From positions 1,178,001 through 1,242,000 of the forward strand of contig JAECYW010000012.1 of NCBI GenBank assembly GCA_023014335.1: 64,000 bases of DNA. Direction: 5' to 3'. Position numbers and translations under genes: made by a program. Below, piece after piece: positions 10,801-21,787 of this stretch; the stretch's first letter is position 1; each line of letters opens with the position of its first letter. The notes under the pieces were generated by a model, which saw only the letters and a program-made list of their open reading frames with translations, was not told the DNA's origin and did not search any database. This DNA comes from Galerina marginata (lineage: Eukaryota > Basidiomycota > Agaricomycetes > Agaricales > Galerinaceae).

Positions 10801-13800
10801 ACAAGATTAATTATTAGACTACAATAAGAAACTTGTAACAAGATTAATTTATACGTCGCTTAGTTTTTATCAGATTGCCTTGAAACAAAATGTGTAATTA
10901 TCAGAAAAATCAGGGCTAAAATATGGTGTCACATGCGTATTGTCACATCTTCATGTGACTTCCCAAATGCGGAATATTGTTGAAAACACAGTAAATAAGC
11001 TATATTGAGAGATTTTAAAGACATTAAAATAAAATAAAAATACTGATAATGTTTTTTTTACCTAAGAGATGGTCTGTGCACACATATCACATGACATATC
11101 CCTGAGAATATTTTTGTCCAAGTTGGTGCATTACCAAATCCAAGGCAATTGCACAAAGTCCTGCTGTGAGTTTGATTATGTAAGCTTCTAGAACATTATT
11201 TCCATGTTATTTGGTCATGTTTTGCAATGTTTGGTGTGCCTTTTATGGGTTATCCAGTCAGTTTAACACCAATTTTGCGATTTTCACTGAGTTAAGCTGG
11301 CTGTTTGCCAGATTTGGACATCATGACATCATTGCAAAACATATGTAAATATTTGTACATTATTTTAGATTGGTCTGGGTAACATATTTTAGTATATCTA
11401 GCTCACTGAAATTCATTTTAAGTGTAAATTTACACAAATTTGCGTTTTTTGGGTCGTGTGAACAGGTCACATGACCTAATCAACCCTGGATACACATGCC
11501 ACATGAAAGCCCTGATTTTTACGATTTTTTTGAGACCAAGATCATAAAAATTGGCCCAGTAATGGCTGAGATACAGAAACCATGCAGGGTCACTATAGCA
11601 GTGGGAGAATTTCCAACCATTGCGTTAGGAATGTTTTCTGCCTGCTATGCAGGCCAGAAAACAAGTTCTTTTACTACGTAAGAACTTGTAACAAGATTAA
11701 TTATTAGACTACAATAAGAAACTTGTAACAAGATTAATTTATACGTCGCTTAGTTTTTATCAGATTGCCTTGAAACAAAATGTGTAATTATCAGAAAAAT
11801 CAGGGCTAAAATATGGTGTCACATGCGTATTGTCACATCTTCATGTGACTTCCCAAATGCGGAATATTGTTGAAAACACAGTAAATAAGCTATATTGAGA
11901 GATTTTAAAGACATTAAAATAAAATAAAAATACTGATAATGTTTTTTTTACCTAAGAGATGGTCTGTGCACACATATCACATGACATATCCCTGAGAATA
12001 TTTTTGTCCAAGTTGGTGCATTACCAAATCCAAGGCAATTGCACAAAGTCCTGCTGTGAGTTTGATTATGTAAGCTTCTAGAACATTATTTCCATGTTAT
12101 TTGGTCATGTTTTGCAATGTTTGGTGTGCCTTTTATGGGTTATCCAGTCAGTTTAACACCAATTTTGCGATTTTCACTGAGTTAAGCTGGCTGTTTGCCA
12201 GATTTGGACATCATGACATCATTGCAAAACATATGTAAATATTTGTACATTATTTTAGATTGGTCTGGGTAACATATTTTAGTATATCTAGCTCACTGAA
12301 ATTCATTTTAAGTGTAAATTTACACAAATTTGCGTTTTTTGGGTCGTGTGAACAGGTCACATGACCTAATCAACCCTGGATACACATGCCACATGAAAGC
12401 CCTGATTTTTACGATTTTTTTGAGACCAAGATCATAAAAATTGGCCCAGTAATGGCTGAGATACAGAAACCATGCAGGGTCACTATAGCAGTGGGAGAAT
12501 TTCCAACCATTGCGTTAGGAATGTTTTCTGCCTGCTATGCAGGCCAGAAAACAAGTTCTTTTACTACGTAAGAACTTGTAAAAAGAATTAGGACCTCTTC
12601 CATCCCAGGTAAACTACTAAAGGACTTACACACTGATAGACTGCTTTTTCAGCAGCCGCAAGCCTTGCACCAATTGATATCTTCGGCAACTCTTGATTGA
12701 GCTTGGCTGCCTTTGCCAAGGTTTCCTCCTTCCATTGTTCAAGACCAACGTCATCGAGGTTCTCAACAATCTTACGATAAGCGGCGCTACACTCCCTCGT
12801 GAAATCAACTAAAAGAAAAAAGGTTAGACATCTCACGTAGCACAAGCAAAATGATGTACATACCAGCCAATTGTCCCTTCGCCTTGCGTTCACGGTTATC
12901 GTGAGCATATACCTTCAGGAAAGCCATCCACGCAGAAGGAGCACGGTGAGCAGCCTGCAGTGGCACATAGCCAACATCCTTCTGCACCGTGGACATCTTG
13001 TGGTTGTGCTCCTCCGCAATGTAGTCAAGCCCAGCCTCGTAGGACATCGTCAACTTATTGCAGTCATTGAAATAAGCCTTCGAAGAACGGCCGCCAACAA
13101 GCTTATCAGTAGCGGGAACCGCGACGTCGACGTCGACATTGTCATTGCCGTCTTCGTTGGTGTCAACAGCCTTTCCTTTGCCTTTGTCAACGGCCTTTCC
13201 TTTGCCTTTGTCAACAGCCTTTCCATCGTCTTTGTCAACGGCCTTTCCCTTGCCTTTGTCAATGGTCTTCCTCTCAACAGCATTTGCACCGACTTTCCCA
13301 TTCTCCCCTCCTTCCTTCTTGCCACGGCTGGGATCTTCAATGACCACTTCACTCTCGTCACCATCACTATGGTCACCCTGAGGAGGTCCCCAAGGTAGTC
13401 CAAAGTCGGCAAGGAATTGCGTAGCCCGCTCACATTGGTTCTTGGCTCGGATAGGAACAATGTGGCCAGGGGGCACGGACCGAAACTCAGTCGTATCGGG
13501 AGCACACCACAAAGTCACTATCTCCACGTCGCCAGGTACACCAACCGCAGGAGGGACATTGGTATAGTAGACGAAGTCGAAAAACTTATACCTGTGCACA
13601 GGCAACCTATGATCCAGCCCAACCAGAGGGTGGTTATCGTCCTCTTCAGCGTCGGTTCCCACTCGGTCGATCGCGTCTTCCAAATTAAGTCGCTGCTGCC
13701 TGGGAGAGGGTTCAATCCACAGACTGACAGGCGCCGTTGCCTTTCGTGCCCTAGCAGCCGCACCCTTGCCAGTCGAAACCTTAGCCTTAATAGCAGCCTT

Positions 13801-14749
13801 TGCGGCGGCAGACTTCGCGGCGGGAACCTTTGCGGCGGCAGATTTCGCGGTGGGAGCCTTCGCGGCGGCAGACTTCGCGGTGGGAGCCTTCTTGGCGGCA
13901 GACTTCGCGACGGGAACCTTCGTGGTGCGAGCTTTCGCGGCAGGAGCTTTAGCCGCAGACACCTCCGCGACAGGAGCTCGGACAGGCGCTTTGACAGCAG
14001 ACGCGTTGGCAGCAGGTGCGGCAGGTGCTCGCGAGGGATAGCCTTTGGGAAGCCGGGGGACGAGGATATACGGCGTCCCAGGTCCGCCTAACCTGATAGT
14101 TGCCGGTGGGTCGGACGACGAGGAGCGTTCGGTGAACTTGCGCTTAACACCCGCAAGACGACCACGTTCAGTCAACGATTCCTTTCCGGCAGGCGACTCC
14201 TCTCCGGCAGGCGACTCCTCTCTAACAGGCGAGTCCTCCTTAGCAGGCGACTCCTCTCTAACAGGCGACTCCTCCCTAGCAGGCGACTCCTCTCTAACAG
14301 GCGATTCCTCCCTAGCAGGCGATTCCTCTCTAGCAGGCGATTCCTCCCTGGCATGCGCATCCTCCTCGGCAGGCGATTCCTCAGTGTCAGTGGATGAGTT
14401 GTCCGAAGAAAGCGAACGTTGTGCTAAGGACGAACGGGTCCGCGGTCGGCCTCGAGGCCTAGTAGCAAAGACGTCAGCGAACGAACAGCGGTACACCTCG
14501 CTAACACGAACCATGAAACGAAGTAAACATGGTTGTAGTCGAGACGAAGTCACAACTCAGAGGGAGACGATGTCAACCCTGTGTGCGAGGTGGAAATGTT
14601 GAGAGTGAATGAAAAACTTACACGTTATTGGCTTTCTGACGCTTGGAAGCGGTATACTCGGCAGTTGGAGACTATGCAGGCAGTGTTAGAGACCAGCACA
14701 CGAGAACAAATTGGTAGAAACTTACAACTTCGCGCTTTCTATTCGCCAT
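7835..14749 (-). CDS. KDZ cargo gene A: large AT-hook / Lys-Ala-rich protein of unknown function
   Basis: Seven exons on the minus strand: 14749-14726, 14671-14622, 14500-12864, 12808-12630, 9521-9334, 9276-8765 and 8712-7835. Together they make 3,468 nt, a frame of 1,155 residues. The third exon's acceptor at 14500 is chosen because it keeps frame; one at about 14451 would also fit. Start MANRKREVSPTAE. Residues about 37-46 hold RPRGRPRTR, an AT-hook-like core. Next comes a run of REESPA/REESPV repeats (about nine), then a long tract of AKSAAAKAPT-type repeats like histone H1 tails, then a middle part with HRYKFFDFVYYTNVPP and a Lys/Gly/Asp linker. The C-terminal half (FPDFVISCFDCTYLGSG, FVVTWPSSVFIHPGAPGF) is unfamiliar, and its tail is Ser/Pro-rich. 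The basic repeats suggest DNA or chromatin binding in the nucleus. A 3,055-bp HINE-like array sits in intron 4, five bases before the acceptor. Confidence 0.7.
9527..12581 (-). mobile_element. HINE-like array, n = 3 (385 + 3 x 890 bp)
   Basis: Read on the minus strand it begins at 12581 with TTACAAGTTCTTAC and ends at 9527 with CCTCTGACCAAG. Three 890-bp units each begin with the 5' terminus, followed by a 385-bp final unit with the 3' hairpin. The length, 3,055 bp, is exactly 385 + 3 x 890. The units look identical to each other but differ from units of other arrays (for example GAGACCAAG where others have GATACCAAG, and the palindrome reads CACGTAACC). No coding capacity. Inserted in intron 4 of cargo gene A. 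Confidence 0.85.
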
Positions 14750-15710
14750 GGTGGAGATGATGGAGGAGAGAAAGAAAGAGATATTTCAAACCCAGGAATA
14801 AAAAGAGATTGGTAAGTTTCGCTGGCAAGTTTCGCTGGCCTAAAGCTAGGGTCCTTGTGTGTCCTTGTAGTGGTCCAAGCCACTTGTAATTTAAGCGGGC
14901 GCCTTCGGCACCACGGCTATTCTCGTCCACTTTAGGAAGGAATTTCCTTCCTTGTCTAACGCTAGCGCTGTCGATCGTTCATTTAGGTCATTCATTAGAG
15001 CTTCCGACATATGTAATGTATTTTACTTCAGTCGCGTCCTTTACTTCCGCCAATAAGTGGGGTGGTCACATAGGGGTTGAGAAGGTCAGTTGTATGGTAC
15101 ATATGTTGACTCGCGACAGCCACAAGTCGCCCTCCATCCCCAAGCTCATGGTTGAATTGAAAAGTTGATGATGGAGATCTATTCGAAAGGCGCGGCCGTG
15201 CTAATAGTTGATAAATGTCTTGGGTGGCGAATACCGAACGCAAACAAGCAGAGGAAAATCTAAAGTCTCGTCAATAAATTGAAGGTAGGTTGATAACGTG
15301 AAACATACCAAGGGTGCATGGATCATCCATCGGCCCATCGTCCACCCATTCCGAAAACGTGTTGATTTGTTAATCCTTAGATCCAGAAACGCCGTCAGGA
15401 AAAGAAAAAGAACAGATCGAATCACTTACATGATCAGGCGTTGTGGTGTATCCCGTCGTTGGGAGGACTAAGGGCGGCTTTGGGCAGATGGAAATACGGC
15501 AAAAATGAGCCTTCGGACATTCACGACGGGACGGTGCTTGGGTGTTCGGGTGCTTGGGAATTCGGACGACCTTCGGTGTTCGGAAGTGCTTGGGTGTTCA
15601 TCGAATACATGAAACTTCTGAAGTTGAGAGCGGAGTCGATGCACGAGTGTGAGAGACGAGAGTCAACTCTAAGGATCGACGAAGTAAGTGAGAGACGAAG
15701 TCAATACACT
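14540..15710 (-). promoter_or_regulatory. Minus-strand cluster of the TGACTTCGTCTCTC-like motif
   Basis: On the minus strand, copies resembling GAGYTGACTTCGTCTCTC occur at about 14530-14550, 14563-14582, 15645-15668 and 15686-15706. They lie in intron 2 and upstream of cargo gene A and all point in its direction of transcription. The plus-strand clusters at 16.2-18.8 kb point the other way, with genes B and C. Function unknown; regulatory is an inference from placement. Confidence 0.45.
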
Positions 15711-17610
15711 TGGCGGGGGACGAAATCAGCCCGCAGAGGATAAAGGGGATTGTTGACGCTGCGTGCTTGTTAGTGTAAGTCCAGTGAACGAGAGAAAGTA
15801 AAGACATCACCTTAAGGAGGACCTCCAGAAGGGCGGAGACTAAGGACGAAAAGACGAACAAACCATGTCAGAGGGCGTAAGGAATGAGTTCAAAGATGAG
15901 AAGAACCAACGTGGACTGAGCCTGAGAACTAGATATCACGTGGTCAAGAACTGATCGCAATCTCTAAGTCCGCCCAACTTGATCCTTGAACACCAATCCT
16001 GATCTCCGTACCCTCTCACTGTCCAAGGAGCTAACTTCGTGTTCTCCTCGATTGAGCTGAATACATCTCTCGATTTATCCGTTAAATGTCTTTTCAGTCT
16101 CCAGCTTCTCAAACTCACGATCAAAGTCCATCGCCACAAGATCCATACGCTTTCGAACGCCGCCTAAAGTTATCCAACCTTTACCCCCTGCTTCGCACCT
16201 GTACCGAGCCTCAGAGTTGACTAAGTCTCTTTGACATTGACCTGAATTAATTAAGCAAAGGTGAGTAATGCTTCAAATTCAAGATTCCACCCTTTGCATC
16301 AGAACACCGCACTGAGAACGCCGGCCGATTTATCCAACCGTCGCCCTTACATTTTCATACCTAAACACCCTGTAGAGCTGACTGAGTCTCTCTGAACCAT
16401 GACTTATTTCTTATTTATTGTCCAGCAGCTGTAGAGCTGACTATGTCTCTCTTAATTTATTATTGCATGAGCTGACTTCGTCACTCTGTAAACTATACTG
16501 ATCTCTCCAAGTATCATTCGCCTATGTTTTCGGGTTTGGATCGTTCACGGTAGGCTCTATGTTTGTATTGCTCCGTACATACCTGACTACCTCTCACAGC
16601 CCAGAAGCCTCCGCACATCCCACTAACCACCCGTTCAAGTTAAATACCCGCTCAAGTTAAATACCTGTTCAAGTAGTATACCCGTTCAGCTTATAAGATT
16701 TTCTTGAATTGCGACGTGACGCACCTACTTTCTTCGAAACTCAAAGAGACATCGTTGAACTTCACGGTTTGCTCCCATGAAGTTGCTACGGCCTACTCTA
16801 TTCCGTCAGGCTGCTCGCTTACCCTTGAGGCGCCCATCTAACTCGTCACGATTTATGCCTCTGCAGCTCCTCAGAGAGATTACAATGACGACAGACCTGA
16901 ACGAGTCAAGCCAATACCAGATTCGCCTAGTTTTTACACCGCCCGAACGATGTATTACAACCAAATAACGCACTCGGGAAGGAGCAATTAAGTCATTTCT
17001 CCGAGACCATGACCTGCTACCGCTTCCCGTGTTTGCTAAAGCAGGCCTCCCACCTCTCCAGTCTGTATGGAAGAACCAACGAGAAATGGCTCTAGAATTC
17101 AAAACGAAGATGTCGACAACGCGATGCCGAAAGGTCACCGAGGGTTCGTAAGTTCCGCGATATATTATTTCTATCATGGATGCTGATGTCTGTCGACAGC
17201 ATACTTAGTTCAAGCGTTAATCTCCATAATTATCCCTGCTACCATTATCTTATGCGCTTTGAAGCCTGGAAACTCTGCTCATCACGGTTCAATTCACCTG
17301 ATCTTCTCCGATCTCCTTAGATCTATCCGTAGGTTGTTTTTTTTGTCATCTTTTCGACCGCCGCTCACCTCAAAGTACTTTCCCTTATGCGATGCGCGGT
17401 CATTAGGCAAATTCTCCATTGGAATGGCGGGCGCGGGCGAGCGGCGCGGCTGGCGCCTAAACCGAATCACTTCCCGATTTGGGTACACGCGGTGCACTTT
17501 GACCTTGACCGTATACTTCCTCGTCCCATTTATTCCATCCGCTCTTCAAAGTAAGTCTTCGCTCTTCTTATTTCGTTCTTATACTCAACCTGTCGTTTGT
17601 AGACTCGATC
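14750..17610. other. Divergent intergenic region between KDZ cargo genes A and B
   Basis: About 2.9 kb without a gene I can support. It contains GTGCTTGGGTGTTCGG-type short direct repeats (15535-15600), clusters of the TGACTTCGTC motif and CCGTTCAAGTTAAATA-like direct repeats (16634-16690). Open stretches at 15441-15743, 16777-16968 and 17259-17651 lack supporting splice or family evidence. It probably serves as a two-way promoter region. Confidence 0.4.
16208..16490 (+). promoter_or_regulatory. Plus-strand TGACTTCGTCTCTC-like motif cluster
   Basis: Four copies in sense orientation to genes B and C: CAGAGTTGACTAAGTCTC (about 16209), TAGAGCTGACTGAGTCTCTC (about 16373), TAGAGCTGACTATGTCTCTC (about 16433) and TGAGCTGACTTCGTCACTC (about 16468). 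Spacing is irregular. The conserved core is GAGYTGACTNNGTCTCTC. Confidence 0.45.
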
Positions 17611-18433
17611 ATGGCCGATTCTCAACACAATCTCGAACAGGCCGCGGGTAAGTCGATTTCTTTGCTGATCTTATCTCTCTTGATATTCACGGGTTCGTAC
17701 GACAGTTAAACGCGTGGGCGGCGAGTCCGATGGCTCCAAAGGTACGTACAATTCCCTCTCGAACGTTTCCGGGTGCTAAATCTCGTCCACCCGCTCAAGT
17801 TGAATGCGCCAACGGTACGCCTTATTGATCCGGGCTCTGTCGATATTGATCGGGGTGTTTTCAGCGTCGCCGACTATTGGAACCGCTCAAATTGTCGAAC
17901 CTGCGAACGGCGACGCGTCCACGACTGCGACTGAAGCCAATCAAAACGCCGGCGGCGGGGCAGGAGGTGGTGTTGAGCTCGAATGTGAGTTCCTTCTTTA
18001 TCTTTTATATCTTATTTTTGACTTCATTCTAGCCTTTCTCATACACGGCGGCACATTCGTCAATTGCCACTTCCACTCCAAGCAGGTGTACATCGCGGGG
18101 GGTACCTTTTACCAGTTTGTTGACGATTCAGGTTAGTTTCTAGTGTATCTTTTTTCTCTTTCATGCGCTGATGATATTATGCCAATTCTTTTCATTCATC
18201 TTACTTAAATTCCGGTTCATTATCTCCATTTAACGCGGGTCTTTCTATCTGCCCACTGGAAATTATTTAATCATGCCTTCTGCATGAATTAAAACAATTG
18301 CATTCACACAACCTACACCCTGATTAATATACATAAATACACCTACTGTGTACTAGCCAAAGATAAAAGAATCAAAGAGCTTGAAGAACTCGTCGAGCGC
18401 CTGTCGAAGAAAGACCGAGATTCAGAGATTTAA
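17611..18433 (+). CDS. KDZ cargo gene B: small protein with paired GGTF motifs
   Basis: Six exons (17611-17647, 17706-17741, 17800-17814, 17865-17984, 18033-18131, 18357-18433) make 384 nt and 127 residues; all five introns are phase 1. Start MADSQHNLEQ. A low-complexity Ala/Thr/Gly-rich head ends in NAGGGAGGGVELE. Then come two similar segments, FLIHGGTFVNCHFHSK and VYIAGGTFYQFVDDS (residues about 75-105), and a charged helix KELEELVERLSKKD at the end. Short GGxF-type repeats of this look are found at the N-termini of many Agaricomycete NACHT/NLR-like proteins and resemble two-repeat amyloid signalling motifs. That comparison is from memory and not tested. No enzymatic domain. It sits 468 bp before cargo gene C on the same strand. 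Confidence 0.65.
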
Positions 18434-18901
18434 ATAAGTCGTATTACTTAGTTTGTATCGGATCAAAGGCGGCTTGATCGGCATCAACGCCAAAACGGGT
18501 CTTTGTTTGCAGATGTTGTCCTGTGAGATTGATGCATCTGTTGATCGCTTCGTTCCTTCGTTCTTGAAGTCGTTCTTCTCGTTTTCGTCCAGCGTCTAGG
18601 TAAGTGCTTCTCATGCTATCTGTCCCAACCCCACTCCACGGAGCTGACTTTGTCTCTCCCGCAATTGACTTCGTCTTTTGCGATCTACCCCGACGCATGG
18701 AGTTGACATCGTCTCTCCGTGTATCACGATCTGACTGCGTCTATTCGTGTACGACGACTTGACTGTTGTCTGTCCTGCGCTCTGGCCTGGCCATTCCCCG
18801 AGTTGACTTCGTCGCTCGTTCCTATGGATCGTTCCTCCCTATCCTATATCCGACACGTCTCCTTGCCGGCCCAACAACTGACGCCCTTTCACAGTTCAAA
18901 C
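18434..18901 (+). promoter_or_regulatory. Leader of cargo gene C with a dense TGACTTCGTCTCTC-like motif cluster
   Basis: Between genes B and C at least six copies lie on the plus strand: GAGCTGACTTTGTCTCTC (18641), AATTGACTTCGTC (18663), GAGTTGACATCGTCTCTC (18700), ATCTGACTGCGTC (18730), ACTTGACTGTTGTC (18753) and GAGTTGACTTCGTCGCTC (18800). The cluster ends about 85 nt before the ATG of gene C. It could act in DNA as a factor-binding array or in RNA as a leader element; the sequence does not tell which. Confidence 0.5.
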
Positions 18902-21419
18902 ATGCCTCCTGTATACCCCCCCCACGGACCGCTTAGCTATCCATGTGAGTCGCGCTTGTTCGGATTATATCTATCTAACTTCGGGTCCATATAGACGGGA
19001 AAAAGGATTGCTACGGAATCGAACGGTTGGAGTCGGGTGCAGCAGTTTTCAGGTCGAATTGGGATGACAATGGTGCGTTCTTTTTTCTTGTTCAAATGGT
19101 CAATATCTGACTCTCATTCGATTCTTAGAAGGATGTTGGTTTTTGCATGCTTTTCGATAGGAGACCAATGCTGATCTATTATTTGGCAGTTGAATTGAAT
19201 GGTACAGATGCTTTCGTGATCGCGGAACTACCAAACTTGCGATACCGTGTACGTGGCCTGAAATGCGATGAAGATCGAGGCCTCCTGGAGACGGGGTACC
19301 GATGCCCAACCACATATTTCGTGACCTCCGGGAACATGGACTACATCCCCAATTTTGGCTGCGATACCACCACAGTCCGTCTTCGCGTAGATGGTCGCTT
19401 TGCCACCCATGATTTAATGCTCTGGCCTCAATGGTATTTCGAGAGCACCGGCTACCTACCCTATGTCTTAAAGAAGCCTCCTGCAGACAAACTCTCCACC
19501 CACGAGTACCGCCTGGCATGGTACGACCTCACGCCCAACGACTTTGAACTTGAGCCCGGTTCTATTTCGGACATTGGCATGATTTCTTTAAGTCTTAGAA
19601 GAGGAATCCATGAGCTCAAGTCAAAGCTCTACGAGAGGATTCGCGAATACTTGAAGGACAAATGCCTTTCTGAAAATAATGCGGAGGTTCGGGATCTCTT
19701 GCATTGCAACCTCCAGCAGCGATATGCATGCATTGCCCTTGAATCCTGCCCCCAGTCTTACCTCAACACCCTCATCACTTTCACATCCTTTCAGCGCCAC
19801 TTTCTTGAAGCCCTTGCCTGCCTGGATTTCTTTACAAAATGGCAAGAAATTGAACTGCGAGCCTCTTGTGGAGTCGACCTACCACTTAATACCGATATCA
19901 TTGGGTGCATAACGTCGGATCTTGTCCTTGCCCAGAAGTTTTTCGATATGGGAGTCCCATATTGGCTGGTCCGCCCGATCTCTGCATTTTCTCCGTATCT
20001 TCACATTGTAAACCCCGTCGAACGAACGAAGGCGGATATGGAAATGCAGGTTTGCGAAGAGATAGATATTGTGTGGGAAGGGGCTCCTTCCGCCCTTCGT
20101 AACCGGGCTTGTCAAACCCTCCGCATTGGCTACATTCGCATTGGACATTCTGCGAAGGATCCTCATCCTGGTGAAATCGAGTATCCTTCTGAACCTGGTA
20201 TGATTTGTTTTTGTTCGTGATTTATTTCGTTGACTTAATTGCTTGTTTACCAAATCAGCTTCTTCATCATCTCAAGCGTCTGCTGAGGCCCGTCGGCTTC
20301 ACCTGTTAAGCTCCGCGGCGGGCGACAATGGTGAGTAAATAGTCACCGATACAGCACAAGTTTTGACTGGTTTGATTAGCGTCTTCGCCATCCCGTCCTC
20401 TGTCGTCGTCGGCGCCTTCCTTACCTCGTTTCGGCGCACCATATGTTCCACGTTATCGAGTGAAGACGGGACGCCAGATCAACCTGGACAAGTTCAAGGA
20501 ACTGCCCTCGCCTAACTGTCCAGAGGCTTCTACCATTTGGGCCTTCGCTTTGAGGTCTGTTAACCCTGATTGGCATCTTGTTTGGGACCACCCCAGCCAG
20601 TCCCTTCTTCGGGGCTATCCTTTATTAGACCCGGCTGTGCTGACGGCTTCAAGCACTCGCGCCGAAGTCTATTTTCTTGCGTGGCTGCTCTTCCGTTCAA
20701 CTTGCCTCTCCCGAACCTTGGATGCTGGCTCTCGGTTGCACACCGCTACCACCAGGCGTGGGATGCCGAAACCAGGACCGCAGGAGTGGCGAGAGTTCCT
20801 GTGGCAGTTGGGTCGAGCCTTTTCGTTGAGAGAGGATGACGGCCCTCAGAGAGCTGCCAAGAAAGCGAAGATAGTGGACGATGTTGCGACGACTTTCGAT
20901 TTCCCAATCCCCGGGAGTGCCGTCGTCATGTCTGTCTTTTGGAACGGGTCACAGATCAAATCATCGTCTTCTATCGAAGCAGGTGATCGCACTTTGGATC
21001 AACGGACGCGTCAGCAAGTTGTGTGGGATCTCTATGAGCACAACTTTCGCCTGGAGCTTTTGGCTCTGGATTGCTGCATTTACCCCCGTGATATCATGCC
21101 CGATTCGGTGGCTGTGGCAAGGGATGAGATGGTGTTAGCGGTATTCCCGGATCAAAAAATCATTAGCATGCTCATCCCCTCTCGCGACGAGGGACTCGGG
21201 GCCAGAAGCTGGCGCGACAGGCTGCCATTCGTCGAAGCCTTCCGCAAGCTGCTGTCTTGGTGGCCTGGCAAAGAAGCAGCAGCGCTGAAGAAGATGTCAA
21301 TCGGATCGACGGAACAATCTGTCATGGAGGTCGAGAAATTAGCCTACGCCTTCTACTGTCGCACATTCTTCGAATTTTTCGGCCGAGCCCCTTGCACTCC
21401 GCACCGTCTACCGCAGTAA
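18902..21419 (+). CDS. KDZ cargo gene C: conserved-looking hypothetical protein, 746 aa
   Basis: Five exons (18902-18944, 18995-19072, 19190-20197, 20259-20330, 20380-21419) sum to 2,241 nt; introns are phase 1. The second intron (19073-19189, 117 nt) is chosen because nearer acceptors run into a stop. I do not recognise a named domain. The N-terminal half has a dense globular look: LPNLRYRVRGLKCDEDRG, WPQWYFESTGYLPYV, HEYRLAWYDLTPNDFE. A Ser/Ala/Pro-rich linker (residues about 375-440) separates it from a second half with NPDWHLVWDHPSQSL, a lysine-rich AAKKAKI patch and LVWDLYEHNFRLELLALD-like text. I have the impression that similar hypothetical proteins occur in other Agaricomycete genomes; this needs a search. 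Codon use and introns look like those of gene B, and it precedes the transposase by 368 bp on the same strand. Confidence 0.7.
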
Positions 21420-21787
21420 GTATGCCATATATATCATCATTGTCGTTTCTATTTGTTTTTCGTGAGTCGGTCTTTACTCCTGCTTGTTGATATACTGATC
21501 TTTGGTCACTTTAGTTGATGTATATATATATCTTCTTCGGTGAAATGCTGTGTGACGTTCTCTCGCCTGTCAGTTAATTCCGCCGCGCTCTCGCCGTTTT
21601 GTCTCTGCTGACCGCCTTACTCCCCCATCCAGATTTTTTGGCGTATTCTTGTACATACTTTGCCGAGTTGCCTTTGCGGGCTTCTCTCTATTTTAAATAA
21701 TGTGTTTGATTGTCTGTTTGATGCTGATAAGAAAGAGTCATTACGGTCTGTAAGTGCTTGTCTCTTCCTTTCCTTCCCTTGTTTGCT

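Noticed and set aside
13417..14091. Plus-strand open frames opposite cargo gene A (Gly/Arg- and Ala-rich)
   Set aside because: They are antisense shadows of the Lys/Ala and Ser/Pro repeats of the minus-strand gene, whose splicing and frame are consistent.
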